48,951 bases of DNA from Bacteroidia bacterium (GTDB lineage: Bacteria > Bacteroidota > Bacteroidia > Chitinophagales > Saprospiraceae): positions 1 through 48,951 of the forward strand of contig JAUIKE010000047.1 of NCBI GenBank assembly GCA_030430845.1, given 5' to 3'. Positions 7,261 to 16,821 of the stretch are shown piece after piece. The translations under genes and the position numbers were made by a program. The stretch's first letter is position 1; each line of letters starts with the position of its first letter. Under the pieces are notes generated by a model. That model ran no database searches and was not told the DNA's origin. It saw only the letters and a program-made list of their open reading frames with translations.

Positions 7261-8451
7261 TTAAACGTTTTGGGAAAATAATTCGAGGTATTGTTGTTTC
7301 AGATCTGATTGATCGATATAGTTTTTGGCGTATTGCCAGGCGGAGCGTGACCAATGGTCGTATTCTGCCTGATCCATCTGAGCAGCAGATTCTATAGCTT
7401 TTGCAAAGCCTTGCTGATCCTTTAGTGCCAGATCCCAGCCCACTTTTTTGTTTCTTAAGTCTCTCCAGGGCGTCTGATCACTGATGATGACCGGAAGCCC
7501 GGTTGCTAGAGCCTCAAAGATAGCATGTCCAAAGTTTTCTCCCTGTGTCGGGAGTACAAAAAAATGATGATTGAGCAATATTCTTTTTAATTGATAGTGG
7601 GGGACTTCCCCCAGGTCTATAACCTGAATATGTGCGGGTAAATCAGCGATGATCTTCCGGCAGCTTTCCCAGTAGGCAAGATCTTCTTTATTGCCTACGA
7701 TACTTAATTGCAAGGGGACCTTTACCTTTTCCAGGATTTCTAGCAGCAACGCTAGGCTTTTGATGGGGTGGACGCGCCCGACGAAGACAAATTTAGGTGC
7801 TTCCCTTATGGCGCGGGATGGAAAATGTTCCACTGCTGCCGGCATGTTGTTAATGATAGAAATGGATACCTTGCTTCCGAAAGCAGTCCGAATTTCTGCT
7901 GCTTCTTCCTCCGTGGTGGCATGGAAATGGATCTTTTTATGGATGCCCAGACTTTTCCAAAGCTGCAGGAACACCTTTTTCTTGTTTTTTTTGAACTGGA
8001 GCGCACTTTTTTTGAGCATCCCTCTGGGAGCCAGGACGACGGGAGGCTTGATTTGTCCTTGCACCAAAAGCCGGAGCGGGGCAATGGTGAAGTGTTTGGA
8101 GAACATACTATTGAGGTAGATGCAGTCTGGCTGAACCTCATGTAGGATGTTTTTCAAGTTATGGAGATTTAGCTGATCGGGTGAAGCATAGCATACCTGG
8201 ATGTTATGATCGAAGGTGACCCATTCATTGGAGGGAACACTTTTGTAGGGCTCCGCTGAGTTATGATCGGCATTGCTGGTATAGACCCAGATTTTGAGAT
8301 CCGAATGCAGGCTTTGAGCCAGGTTGACGACGGATCGGATAGGCCCGCCTGCTTTGTAGCCAGGGGCAAACCAGTCGGTGAGGAGGAGGAGAGCTGGTTT
8401 GTGGGCGTGTTTATCAAAAAAATGCTTAGGGCGTTTTTCTGCTTCTTTCAT
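7261..8451 (-). CDS. GT4-type glycosyltransferase
   Basis: Cytoplasmic GT-B transferase of 396 residues. The N-terminal domain opens LLLLTDWFAPGYKAGGPIRSVVNLA, whose KAGGPIRS acceptor loop is typical of bacterial GT4 enzymes in polysaccharide loci. The C-terminal nucleotide-sugar domain has FVFVGRVHPIKSL and GENFGHAIFEALATGLPVI, with the E-x7-E pattern. It overlaps the upstream GT gene by 26 bp (8426-8451) and is followed closely by the carbamoyltransferase. Sugar specificity is unknown. Confidence 0.92.
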   Translation of the reverse strand: MKEAEKRPKHFFDKHAHKPALLLLTDWFAPGYKAGGPIRSVVNLAQSLHSDLKIWVYTSNADHNSAEPYKSVPSNEWVTFDHNIQVCYASPDQLNLHNLKNILHEVQPDCIYLNSMFSKHFTIAPLRLLVQGQIKPPVVLAPRGMLKKSALQFKKNKKKVFLQLWKSLGIHKKIHFHATTEEEAAEIRTAFGSKVSISIINNMPAAVEHFPSRAIREAPKFVFVGRVHPIKSLALLLEILEKVKVPLQLSIVGNKEDLAYWESCRKIIADLPAHIQVIDLGEVPHYQLKRILLNHHFFVLPTQGENFGHAIFEALATGLPVIISDQTPWRDLRNKKVGWDLALKDQQGFAKAIESAAQMDQAEYDHWSRSAWQYAKNYIDQSDLKQQYLELFSQNV

Positions 8452-9439
8452 CTTGCCGATCCAAAAGCTTGTATAAATTCAAGTATTCATTAGCAATCCT
8501 TTCCAGTTGAAACCGCTCTACATTTTTCAACCCATTCTGTATTAATTGATTTCGGTAAGATTCATTTTTTATTACTTCAACAATTCCCTGGCGTATATTT
8601 TTGACGTCAAAAGGGTTTACTAAGTGCGCAGCGTTTCCAGCAACTTCAGGCATTGAGGAAGTGTTACTTGTTACGACCACCCTTCCTATTGCGTTGGCTT
8701 CTACAATTGGAAGGCCAAAACCTTCAAAAGTTGAGGTGAAAGCCAGCAAATCACAATTTTCATACTTATATACGATTTCATCATTGCTTAAGTTGGAACT
8801 GTTAGAATATTCGATTTTGTGCTTTTTCAGTAACTCTTTCTGTGTATTCGAAAGAGGACCAACTACATCTAAAAGACATGGAATTCCTTCTATTGCTTTT
8901 ATTAATCTTGGAAGATTTTTATTGTGTTTGGTACCGATTTGAAGGATGGTTGGCTTGTTCGAATTGAATATTTTTGGAACATATTGAAAACGGGGCGATA
9001 CGAAATTATGAATCACCTTGATCTTACTTTCCGGGCAATTTACATATTTAAGAATATCTTGCTTAGAGTATTCAGATATAGTACTCACCAGAGCTACTCT
9101 CTTTATTGGCCAGGATAACCAAAGCCATTGTAGAAGTTTTCTTTTCCACCGTGGTCCTCTTTGCATAAACTCACAGTCATGGATGGTAAGTAAAGTTTTT
9201 GCCTTTTTCATTCCTATAGCAAGGTAATGTATATCTCCTGTAATGTGACACACTCCTCTTTGAAGCTTTCTAGCTGCTAGAATATTTTTTATTCGATTGA
9301 TAACTCCTCTGCTCGGGAAAGGTGAAATTGCGATTGAACAATCTACTTTTTGGCACAAGCTTTTGCGGATTTCTTTGAAAATATTCTCAATACTATAATA
9401 GCTGTCAAATGGTTTACGGTGGAAGAAAGTTACTTTCAT
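8426..9439 (-). CDS. GT4-type glycosyltransferase
   Basis: A 337-residue GT-B transferase. Start chosen at 9439 (MKVTFFHRKPFDSYYSIE); the open frame reaches 9487, but those extra codons would overlap the upstream sulfotransferase gene and look non-conserved. Motifs are HITGDIHYLAIGM, LTIHDCEFMQRGPRWKR, PTILQIGTKHNKNLPRLIKA and the donor-binding FTSTFEGFGLPIVEANAIGR. HDCEF near the interdomain region resembles the mannosyltransferase-like GT4 branch. It overlaps the following GT gene by 26 bp, so the two are probably translated together. Confidence 0.9.
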   Translation of the reverse strand: MKVTFFHRKPFDSYYSIENIFKEIRKSLCQKVDCSIAISPFPSRGVINRIKNILAARKLQRGVCHITGDIHYLAIGMKKAKTLLTIHDCEFMQRGPRWKRKLLQWLWLSWPIKRVALVSTISEYSKQDILKYVNCPESKIKVIHNFVSPRFQYVPKIFNSNKPTILQIGTKHNKNLPRLIKAIEGIPCLLDVVGPLSNTQKELLKKHKIEYSNSSNLSNDEIVYKYENCDLLAFTSTFEGFGLPIVEANAIGRVVVTSNTSSMPEVAGNAAHLVNPFDVKNIRQGIVEVIKNESYRNQLIQNGLKNVERFQLERIANEYLNLYKLLDRQDERSRKTP

Positions 9440-9452
9440 TAATCGAGAGGGA

Positions 9453-10136
9453 TTAATAAATCTTTGGGAAGTAGTTCTTTTTGACAAACTCGTATAATTC
9501 TAAGTCTAGTTGATTATGGTTTTCAATCATTCTTATGGTGTTTTCGTCTAGTGGAGCTTTTTTATTGGTTTTTTGAAAACGTTCAGTGGTGATGACCTGC
9601 TTCCAGCCAAATGTTTCTTCAAACCTCTTGCAGGATTCTTCAAATTGTTCTTGTATTCCTATTCCTGTATATTTTTTGATGAGATGTTGTTTGGCTTTTT
9701 TTAGGATTTTCTTTTCAGAGTACAGACCACTGAAACCATATAAAACCCCTGCTGTGAATTTGGTTTGTAGGTTACTCTGTAGGGCACTATAGGGCAACTT
9801 ACTTTTATAAAGAAAAGCATCATTTAGTGATATTTGACTTAGCCGGTCGTAATCATAGTGTCTTTTATTTTGTAAGACAAAATAATAATGACTGCGACAA
9901 CGCTCCACGGGATCCCGAAAGAAAGTGATGTATTCTTGTTTTTGAAAAGGTTTGAAATAATGCATGCCATAGGGGAAGTGCCCATGGATGCATGCAGATG
10001 CCGGGTAGCTCTTCCGGGCAAACTCCCGATACCCACTTGGGCGAAAATAATTCGGACCGAACTCGGGTTCGAGATAAGACTTGACAAAAGAACTTCCTGC
10101 AGTCTTTGGTATGTGTGTGAAATGGATGATGCTCAT
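9453..10136 (-). CDS. Sulfotransferase family 2 protein
   Basis: Likely PAPS-dependent carbohydrate sulfotransferase of 227 residues. The 5'-phosphosulfate-binding loop HIPKTAGSSF (residues 8-17) and the 3'-phosphate-binding segment FFRDPVERCRSHYYF (about 72-86, with R74 and S82) are both canonical. HGHFPYGMHY (51-60) matches the conserved His-containing strand of the family. It is the best-conserved of the five sulfotransferase-like genes in the window and strongly suggests that the polymer is sulfated. It sits between two glycosyltransferases in a tightly packed run. Confidence 0.9.
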   Translation of the reverse strand: MSIIHFTHIPKTAGSSFVKSYLEPEFGPNYFRPSGYREFARKSYPASACIHGHFPYGMHYFKPFQKQEYITFFRDPVERCRSHYYFVLQNKRHYDYDRLSQISLNDAFLYKSKLPYSALQSNLQTKFTAGVLYGFSGLYSEKKILKKAKQHLIKKYTGIGIQEQFEESCKRFEETFGWKQVITTERFQKTNKKAPLDENTIRMIENHNQLDLELYEFVKKNYFPKIY

Positions 10137-10161
10137 TTGAGTGTGATGGTCACAATATTTT

Positions 10162-11127
10162 TTAGAAATCTGTTTCTTCGTCTATACCAAACAATTTCAG
10201 CCGTCCGTTCAAGCTAAAAAATAAAAGGAAAAAAATTAGAAAAAGATTAAATGGTGGTTGATTTAATAAGCGAAATTTGCTGATATTCAATTGATTATTC
10301 TCTTTTGTTCTCTGCAGAAGCCCCTTAAATAAGCGAATGCCATTTTTTTCATTGATATACGCCTTTATTTTCCAAAGACTTTTCTTGATGGTTTGATAAT
10401 GAAGAAGCTGTTGATAGACTAAGCTGTTCTCTTTAATATATTCTGAGTAAGGGAGTGTTTGACTGGCCCTTTCAGGGTGTACCCTGACAGCAAGGAGACA
10501 GGCAGAATTATAAACGTAATCAAAACCTTTTAAGCTCAATCGCACCCAATACTCAAAATCGCCTGCATAGATGAAGTCTTCATTAAAGCCTCCTATTTTT
10601 TCAATGGCTTTTTTGCGCAGCATGACCGGAGAAAGGTTGCCAGGCAGGCAACCTCTACTGACAAATTTGTTAATGGCTGTTTGATGGTTTGTAAGACTAA
10701 AACCAGAGGTTTTATTCTTCTTTTGTAAAGGTTTTTCGTAGTCAATGGTGTCATAATCAGAAAAAACCATTCCTGCGCTAGGATGTTTTTCCAGAGCCTC
10801 TACCTGCTCGGTAAGGCAGTCAGAGTACATAATATCATCTTGGCAGAAGATCTGAATTAAATCTCCTTTTGCATGACGTATAGCATTATTTAGATTAGGG
10901 AAGATGCCTTTTTTCCCATGATTGATCAAGTAGTTGACCTTTTCCGTTTGATGTCCTTTCAGCACTTCATGAGGGAAATCTTCCGGTGAATCGTCCGAGA
11001 GAATAATTTCAAAATTTTGATAGGATTGCTTCAGAATCGAACGAAGCATCTCTATGAAAAAATGATTTGGTTTGTAAATGGGAACCACTATCGAAACCAG
11101 TGGAAAAGGACTATGACGTTTTTCCAT
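10162..11127 (-). CDS. Family 2 glycosyltransferase
   Basis: A 321-residue GT-A enzyme with VSIVVPIYKPNHFF, SYQNFEIILSDDSPED, AIRHAKGDLIQIFCQDDIMYSD (acidic metal motif) and GDFEYWVRLSLKG. The C-terminal region (about 220-321) is basic and ends in a hydrophobic stretch (FNLFLIFFLLFFSLNG, near 293-310) that may anchor it at the inner membrane. It lies directly downstream of the polymerase-like gene. Specificity unknown. Confidence 0.9.
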   Translation of the reverse strand: MEKRHSPFPLVSIVVPIYKPNHFFIEMLRSILKQSYQNFEIILSDDSPEDFPHEVLKGHQTEKVNYLINHGKKGIFPNLNNAIRHAKGDLIQIFCQDDIMYSDCLTEQVEALEKHPSAGMVFSDYDTIDYEKPLQKKNKTSGFSLTNHQTAINKFVSRGCLPGNLSPVMLRKKAIEKIGGFNEDFIYAGDFEYWVRLSLKGFDYVYNSACLLAVRVHPERASQTLPYSEYIKENSLVYQQLLHYQTIKKSLWKIKAYINEKNGIRLFKGLLQRTKENNQLNISKFRLLNQPPFNLFLIFFLLFFSLNGRLKLFGIDEETDF

Positions 11128-11143
11128 ATTTAGGATCAGATCT

Positions 11144-12505
11144 CTACAGTTTCATTCGTTTGATAAACCACAAAAGGAAATAAACGACCAGGAAGCTCTT
11201 GGCCAAAGTATTTAAAGATGATACCACATCAGTACCAAAGGTATTGATCCCTCCAACAAAGAAAGCCGGGATCCAAAGTAATAGATGAGGCCTGCGTGCC
11301 CCTAGTTTGGCTAGCCCCCAGAATAGATAGTTAATGAACAAGCCCCAAATAAACATAAAAATAGCACCTCCTGTTCTTCCGAAGTTTACATAGGCTTCTC
11401 CGAAGTGGCCAATATTCATACTCACCTTTCTACCCAATATCCTATTAGCGAAACGTCTCATTTTTTCCCGACCGCCTGATTCGGGTTTGTCAGGCCAGAA
11501 TAATCTTGGAACGAAAGCACTTGCAATACCTAAAAATATGGTTTCTCCACCTGCATAGGGTTCATATAATGGGACATGCTCAAGTGTATAATTGACCAGA
11601 TAGCCCTGATCGAGTCTCATAAATAAAGGCATGGTTGATTCATGGATGTCGAACAATTGTTCAGATGATCTGAATTCTTCGGCCAGAAGCTCACCAAAAA
11701 GGAGCAATCTTTCAGTCGGGCTGGAATATTCTCCCGTAAACCATGTCATATCTCTGAAGGTGCCTTTTACCTTTTGAAGCATAACAAGAGAGAGAAAGGC
11801 TGCCATTACCAAGCCTAATTTGAGAGGAAGTGGGAACTTATATTTTATTTTAACTAAAAAATAGATCATAAAAATAGCCAGCGGCCATAAAAAGGAGCCA
11901 ATCATTCCACCTGCGAGTCCCTGGAAACTGGTGACAAGCAAAAATACTAAAGGGAGTAAGGTTAAACCTGAAAACAACATATACAAAATGCCTATGTACA
12001 TGAAGCTTTTTAAAATATAGAAAACATGTTGGATGATTGGCGGAACAATAGGAAATGTTATGACACTAAAAAGCCCAAGCCCAAACAGCAAATACCCTTC
12101 CTTTCGGATCCTTAAATTACCGTCCATTTTTTTAAGGTTAATGACATTAGCCTTTTCATAATTTTTTCTTCCGAAAGGAAAAATGAGGCCAAGAATCAAG
12201 AGGCAAGTCGCTGGGAAAGCATATTGAAAGTATTCCTCAGGCAGAATATGAGCTTGAGTAATAATATTGACCATTTCTTCCGGCATGATCAGAAAATAAG
12301 CGGGGGCTATTAGCATTTGAAGGACACCCATCAGAATAACGATATCTTTAAAAACGAGGCGGTGTCCGATATCCCGGATAAAGAAAAATATTCCAATGCC
12401 AAATAAAATGCAGCCATACGTCCAATAGTCATTGATGTTGAACATATAGTACAACAACAAAAGTATTGGCAAAGTGATGAAGAATATTTTATCTCTTAAT
12501 AGCAT
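11144..12505 (-). CDS. O-antigen polymerase-like (Wzy) integral membrane protein
   Basis: A 453-residue protein with about ten or more hydrophobic segments, beginning IFFITLPILLLLYYMF. It has the periplasmic-loop pattern FVPRLFWPDKPESGG followed by GEAYVNFGRTGGAIFMFIWGL. Repeat-unit polymerases of the Wzy/O-antigen ligase class share this arrangement, so it probably joins undecaprenyl-linked repeat units in the periplasm. It could instead be a ligase-like enzyme. Its presence together with an ABC exporter (Wzm/Wzt) is notable, since ABC-exported polymers usually need no Wzy. No Wzx flippase is visible in the window. Confidence 0.75.
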   Translation of the reverse strand: MLLRDKIFFITLPILLLLYYMFNINDYWTYGCILFGIGIFFFIRDIGHRLVFKDIVILMGVLQMLIAPAYFLIMPEEMVNIITQAHILPEEYFQYAFPATCLLILGLIFPFGRKNYEKANVINLKKMDGNLRIRKEGYLLFGLGLFSVITFPIVPPIIQHVFYILKSFMYIGILYMLFSGLTLLPLVFLLVTSFQGLAGGMIGSFLWPLAIFMIYFLVKIKYKFPLPLKLGLVMAAFLSLVMLQKVKGTFRDMTWFTGEYSSPTERLLLFGELLAEEFRSSEQLFDIHESTMPLFMRLDQGYLVNYTLEHVPLYEPYAGGETIFLGIASAFVPRLFWPDKPESGGREKMRRFANRILGRKVSMNIGHFGEAYVNFGRTGGAIFMFIWGLFINYLFWGLAKLGARRPHLLLWIPAFFVGGINTFGTDVVSSLNTLAKSFLVVYFLLWFIKRMKL

Positions 12506-12507
12506 GA

Positions 12508-13563
12508 CTATTTTTCGGCTGCTTCTTTGGATCGCTCAAAATGATGTGCAAAATACTCCAGGACATGCCTGGCCCGATCATCATAGGTATATCCGCTTTC
12601 TTTTGAACGCCTGAGAGCGTTTTGTTTGACCTGAAAGGCCTGCTCTTGCGAAAGGCCTAGTATTTGTTTGGCCTTCCGGCAGGCATCTTCGCGGTCGTGA
12701 TAATAAAAAGCTTCCTTATTTTCTTCGAACAGGATTAAATGTTCGGCACTGTAAGGGGCCAGCATGATGCACCCAAGTGCCGGCATTTCAAAGGTGCGCA
12801 TATTATGCGAATCTTTATTTTGAGGCCGGAAGATATTGAGCTGCACGCGATACTGTACGGCTGTTCGTTGGAAGGCTTCCTGAAACACTGGTGGGTGAAT
12901 TCGAATGGGGCTATTTTTTAAACCCCTCAAGTGTTTTTCCCAATAATGGCCGTATACGTCCACCGGAACACCCTGCTCTCCTAAGAAACGGATGAAATCT
13001 GCTCTTATTTTGTCGGGGTTACCTATGAAACAAACTCTTTTTTCATCCTTTTTTGGAATAGACACTTTTTCTTCGACAGGTTGATAAGCAAAGGGTAGCC
13101 ACTCTCCCTGAATACCGTACTTTTTTTGTATTTCTGACAGAATGTTTTTGCTGTAGGATAGGTGCAGGTCATAATAGGGTAGTCCTTCAAGAACGTTTTG
13201 ATTTCCACTTCCCCGGTGGGCAAATACAAAAGGATGGTCAGGGTTGTAATTAGCCAAAAATATGTTTTGTTTTTTAAGTTTTTGTAGAGTGGACGGGAAT
13301 ATTTCCATGCCTTTAAACACCCAGATGACATCGGGTTGAAAATCATTTGCTTTTGCTATAAGCTGGGCATTAATCCTCTTATAGATACGGGAAAGGCCCA
13401 AACGAAAGGAGACTTTATTAAAAATTGACTGGTAATAAAATTCATGAAAGATGTTGTGCCCGGGGAACAAGTCAGCCTCTATCCCTTCCTGGGCTTGAAA
13501 GTAATTCAGGAAATAATTTTCAATGGCCCAGTGCTTATCCGATCCGACGATCAAAATCCTCAT
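12508..13563 (-). CDS. CgeB-type glycosyltransferase
   Basis: A 351-residue GT-B protein resembling the CgeB / Glyco_trans_1_2 group. The N-terminus reads MRILIVGSDKHWAIENYFLN. Middle segments are PDVIWVFKGMEIFP, NYNPDHPF and VCFIGNPDKIRADFI. The C-terminal donor domain has MRTFEMPALGCIMLAPYSAEHLILF, then EAFYYHDREDACRKAK. The typical E-x7-E is replaced by the FEMPALG form seen in this group. Start and stop overlap the neighbours (ATGA at 13560-13563), indicating translational coupling with the upstream GT4 gene. Confidence 0.85.
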   Translation of the reverse strand: MRILIVGSDKHWAIENYFLNYFQAQEGIEADLFPGHNIFHEFYYQSIFNKVSFRLGLSRIYKRINAQLIAKANDFQPDVIWVFKGMEIFPSTLQKLKKQNIFLANYNPDHPFVFAHRGSGNQNVLEGLPYYDLHLSYSKNILSEIQKKYGIQGEWLPFAYQPVEEKVSIPKKDEKRVCFIGNPDKIRADFIRFLGEQGVPVDVYGHYWEKHLRGLKNSPIRIHPPVFQEAFQRTAVQYRVQLNIFRPQNKDSHNMRTFEMPALGCIMLAPYSAEHLILFEENKEAFYYHDREDACRKAKQILGLSQEQAFQVKQNALRRSKESGYTYDDRARHVLEYFAHHFERSKEAAEK

Positions 13564-14720
13564 TGAATGGCTTGTTTGATCCCCTCTATAATGTTTTCGA
13601 AGCTGTATTTTTCTATAATCTGACCGGATAGCTGCCCCATTTTCTGAAGATCTGTTTCAGTTGACAGCATTTTTTCCATTTTTTCCTTCAATTGTTCGAC
13701 GTCCCCGAAAGGAAAGGTAAAGCCGTTTTGACCTTCATGCACCAGGTCATCTGTACAGCCGACTAATTCTGATACGATTAGTGGCAGATTAAAATTCATG
13801 GCTTCGTTGACTACCAGACCCCATGTTTCTCCATAACCAGAGGGTAAGATAAATGCATCAGCCATGGTATAGTATTCGGCGATTTCCTGTTGATTGATAA
13901 AGCCGGTTAATGTAATACAATTTAGATTATTCCCCTTTATGTAGGCTTCCATTTCCGATCTCAAAGCCCCTTCTCCGACCAGGATGAGCTGCGCTTTGGG
14001 GTGGTTGAGTTGGTGAAAGGCCCGAATTAAATCCATCGGCCTTTTTTTATGGATGTATTTGCCGACAAAAAGAAAAACAAGGGCATCCTCTTTAAGATTA
14101 TATTTTTTTCTGAGTTCCGTGTTTTGCCCTTTCAGTTGTTCGTATTGATTGCGAAACCTTCGGTTATCGACTGAATAAGGTGTGAAAAACAGCCGGCTTT
14201 CTTTAACACTGTGGGCCAGATAAAATTCTTTGTTGGATTGCCCGATGTACAGAAATTTGTGGCAGAAAAATTTAAATAGATTTTTTTTGAATGCTCTCAA
14301 TAGTTTGGCTTTCCCAACTTCTTGCTTTTGAGGGCTTTCAGCTCTCATTAGTACTGGTAAACCAAATATTTTGGCGGATAGTAATGTCAGAAAGCTTGAT
14401 ACATATCCCCAGCCGTGGATAATAATGAAATCTGGATTTTCTTTTCTTAAAAATGAAAATATCCCAGGGTTGATGAGTCCGAAGAAACGACCTGACACGG
14501 CAGGTTGGGGGCTATAATTCTTTACAAAATGATAGTCATACCCTTCGAGTAGTGGTATATCCCATTTGATCTTTTGTCCAAATTGTCGGTCCAATCCTCC
14601 AATAGTATGATCTGTGAAATAACAAACTTTCAATTGAATACTACTGTCTGCTTCCAACATTTGCAGTAGTGGAGAAATATATTGGATGGGGTGGGAGAGT
14701 ACATATGTTATTTTAATCAT
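13560..14720 (-). CDS. GT4-type glycosyltransferase
   Basis: A 386-residue GT-B transferase. Its N-terminus ITYVLSHPIQYISPLLQML is characteristic of a group of GT4 enzymes in bacterial polysaccharide loci. The donor domain shows FLFVGKYIHKKRPMDLIRAF and GYGETWGLVVNEAMNFNLPLIVSE with E-x7-E. No membrane segment is seen. It is tightly packed with the CgeB-type enzyme downstream (4-bp overlap) and the GT11-like enzyme upstream (9-bp gap), suggesting that these act on the same repeat unit. Confidence 0.92.
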   Translation of the reverse strand: MIKITYVLSHPIQYISPLLQMLEADSSIQLKVCYFTDHTIGGLDRQFGQKIKWDIPLLEGYDYHFVKNYSPQPAVSGRFFGLINPGIFSFLRKENPDFIIIHGWGYVSSFLTLLSAKIFGLPVLMRAESPQKQEVGKAKLLRAFKKNLFKFFCHKFLYIGQSNKEFYLAHSVKESRLFFTPYSVDNRRFRNQYEQLKGQNTELRKKYNLKEDALVFLFVGKYIHKKRPMDLIRAFHQLNHPKAQLILVGEGALRSEMEAYIKGNNLNCITLTGFINQQEIAEYYTMADAFILPSGYGETWGLVVNEAMNFNLPLIVSELVGCTDDLVHEGQNGFTFPFGDVEQLKEKMEKMLSTETDLQKMGQLSGQIIEKYSFENIIEGIKQAIQ

Positions 14721-14729
14721 GCAGGCCTC

Positions 14730-15638
14730 CTAATTTAGATCCGATTTGAGGGATAATAGGTTTTCGTACAGCAACGAGATATCTTCAATGTTTTGTTCCG
14801 GAGCAATTCCTCCTTCATACATCTGTTTGTTAAATGATTCTGGTCTAAAGGGAGCATGTAAGTGTTGGTAGTGGTTTACAAGAATACCATCAGAAAGGAA
14901 ACCAGCCCAAAAGCTGAAAGTGCTTCCGGCAGACATTATGATCACTTTACTTTTTGACAATAGAGCAAGATGTACGATGTCTAGATCGTCTGGAACTCTT
15001 TTGACGTTTTTTAAATTCAAGATTTGACTTAACTCCTCATTTTTTCCGTCCGAAAAAACACTAACCGGTGTATGGTCCCCAAGAATATTTCTGATTTTAT
15101 TAATCGCAGATTCAAAATAATCCAATGGCGTCCTCGCTCCACCCGTCTTGCTAAAATCTTCTCCTTCTGTGAGAGTCCTGAAATCCCCCATTCTTATATG
15201 TATACCTATGACCGGGGTTGAGTAGCCATTCACTTTAGAAATTATTTTAGAAGTAAGGGTTTTCCAGAATGCTTCTTTTATAATAGGACGATAGTTTTTT
15301 AAGGTAACAAAGTGATCTTTCCAATGAGGAATTTCTTCAAAATAATAGACGCCAGGCTTATTGATCTTTTGATCACAATGTTTTTGAGGAATTACATATT
15401 TGGGCCAAAGTAAAGTAGAAAAAGGGGAGATTAAACGTTCATTCAGAAAATAGCCTTTATAAAACCGCTTACTTTTTTCTCTTCTTACGAAGGGACCTAC
15501 ATGTAACCTTGTTAAGCCTGTAATATAATGTGCACAGTTGTTCTTTTTAGAGAAAACCATCCCCGCTGCCCAACAAAACAACTTATTACCTAGGCCGGCA
15601 GAAGGCATTCTGGAAACACTAAGTACCTTTTTATTCAT
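14730..15638 (-). CDS. GT11-like alpha-1,2-fucosyltransferase
   Basis: A 302-residue protein with the three signatures of GT11 enzymes in diverged form: GLGNKLFCWA near the N-terminus (residues 15-24; family GGLGNQLFQYA), HIRMGD (147-152; family HxRRGDY) and MSAGSTFSFWA (about 236-246; family SNSSFSWWAA). It probably transfers L-fucose from GDP-fucose, which fits gmd and fcl in the same locus. The single Arg in HIRMGD, where the family has two, makes this a divergent member, so another sugar donor is possible. It overlaps the upstream GT gene by 8 bp. Confidence 0.75.
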   Translation of the reverse strand: MNKKVLSVSRMPSAGLGNKLFCWAAGMVFSKKNNCAHYITGLTRLHVGPFVRREKSKRFYKGYFLNERLISPFSTLLWPKYVIPQKHCDQKINKPGVYYFEEIPHWKDHFVTLKNYRPIIKEAFWKTLTSKIISKVNGYSTPVIGIHIRMGDFRTLTEGEDFSKTGGARTPLDYFESAINKIRNILGDHTPVSVFSDGKNEELSQILNLKNVKRVPDDLDIVHLALLSKSKVIIMSAGSTFSFWAGFLSDGILVNHYQHLHAPFRPESFNKQMYEGGIAPEQNIEDISLLYENLLSLKSDLN

Positions 15639-16794
15639 TAATTGAATTTAGATACGTGACTACTTTTTCAAACTGCTTTTCATAGTTAGCCTCCTTCAAA
15701 AAAGATTGTCTTGCTGATTTAGAAAGTTCAAAATAATTATCCATTATGTAGTTAAAAGCCTCGAGCAAGGAGTCCCTAGAAAGATTAGTAGGTATGGCCC
15801 AGTTGTACTGATTTAGATGTTTCCTGTAATGGGCATTGTCATAATACAAAACAGGCAGCCCAAGAGCTGCGTATTCATAAATCTTGTTAGAAGCTGTAGC
15901 TCTTGTACTGTTCATGATGTCATCTTTTGTAAAAATAGCCATACCTATATGGCATTTCCTACTGAAACCAGGTACATCTTGATAGGGAATAAAATCATAA
16001 AAAGATACTTCATTAGAGACTCCATTTTTATCAACTAAAGCTTCTAGCTCTTTCTTATATTTTTTTGAAACAGGGCCGTATAGAATTAGTTTCAGAGGTC
16101 TTTGCTTAACTTTTTGAGGCAATAGGGAAATAACTTCTTCAAATCCATGCCCTTTGTCAATCATACCTTGGAAAACGATTTTTATCTCAGCGGCCTCATT
16201 CTGATGATGGAAAGGTTCAAAAAAATCTTTCGAGGGATAATTGGGGATAAAAAAAAACTTTCCCTTAAAACGATCCATAGGAAAGTAAGCAAGACGCTCC
16301 AAAGAAGGCAGTGAAAAAATAGACAGGCTTTCAAAAATTCTTTTTTGCAATTTGACAGCCCACCATGTGATGCTGTACTTTCGAATCTTACTTGATTCAA
16401 CGACATCATGGTTGTGATACCAAATAATTTTTGTCTCTTGAGTGTTGAAAAGTCTGCTAAGAATGAAATATGAAAAAATGGCTATTGGATCGTACGCTAG
16501 TACAACCTGACTATGGGCTTGAGCTTTGTTGATTGTATTTGTAAACCGAAGCCAGTGAAAAAACTTGCTAATCATGGATCTTTTTTCCAGGTTCCTGGTC
16601 TTTTCCAATGAGCCTACGGATGTTAGTTTGACATTTGAAGGGTATTGCCAATGACTTTTAAGAAAGTTACTACAGACGACTTCGACTTTTTCAAAATGGT
16701 GTGATAATATCTCGATTGCATTTAGAGTCGGAGGATATTTCTCGGGATGAGAGTAAATAATGACTACCAGTTTTTTCTTGTCAAGTTTAGTCAT
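15631..16794 (-). CDS. GT4-type glycosyltransferase
   Basis: A 387-residue GT-B protein: VVIIYSHPEKYPPTLNAIEIL at the start, LFNTQETKIIWYHNHDVVE in the acceptor domain, then IKIVFQGMIDKGHGFEEVI and a donor-binding region ATASNKIYEYAALGLPVLYY, where the second domain normally has the E-x7-E pattern. AT-rich like its neighbours. It lies just downstream of the WecB-like epimerase, with a 27-bp gap. Specificity cannot be read. Confidence 0.87.
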   Translation of the reverse strand: MTKLDKKKLVVIIYSHPEKYPPTLNAIEILSHHFEKVEVVCSNFLKSHWQYPSNVKLTSVGSLEKTRNLEKRSMISKFFHWLRFTNTINKAQAHSQVVLAYDPIAIFSYFILSRLFNTQETKIIWYHNHDVVESSKIRKYSITWWAVKLQKRIFESLSIFSLPSLERLAYFPMDRFKGKFFFIPNYPSKDFFEPFHHQNEAAEIKIVFQGMIDKGHGFEEVISLLPQKVKQRPLKLILYGPVSKKYKKELEALVDKNGVSNEVSFYDFIPYQDVPGFSRKCHIGMAIFTKDDIMNSTRATASNKIYEYAALGLPVLYYDNAHYRKHLNQYNWAIPTNLSRDSLLEAFNYIMDNYFELSKSARQSFLKEANYEKQFEKVVTYLNSINE

Positions 16795-16821
16795 GAATGA
16801 CTTTGAATTCTACTCCAATAT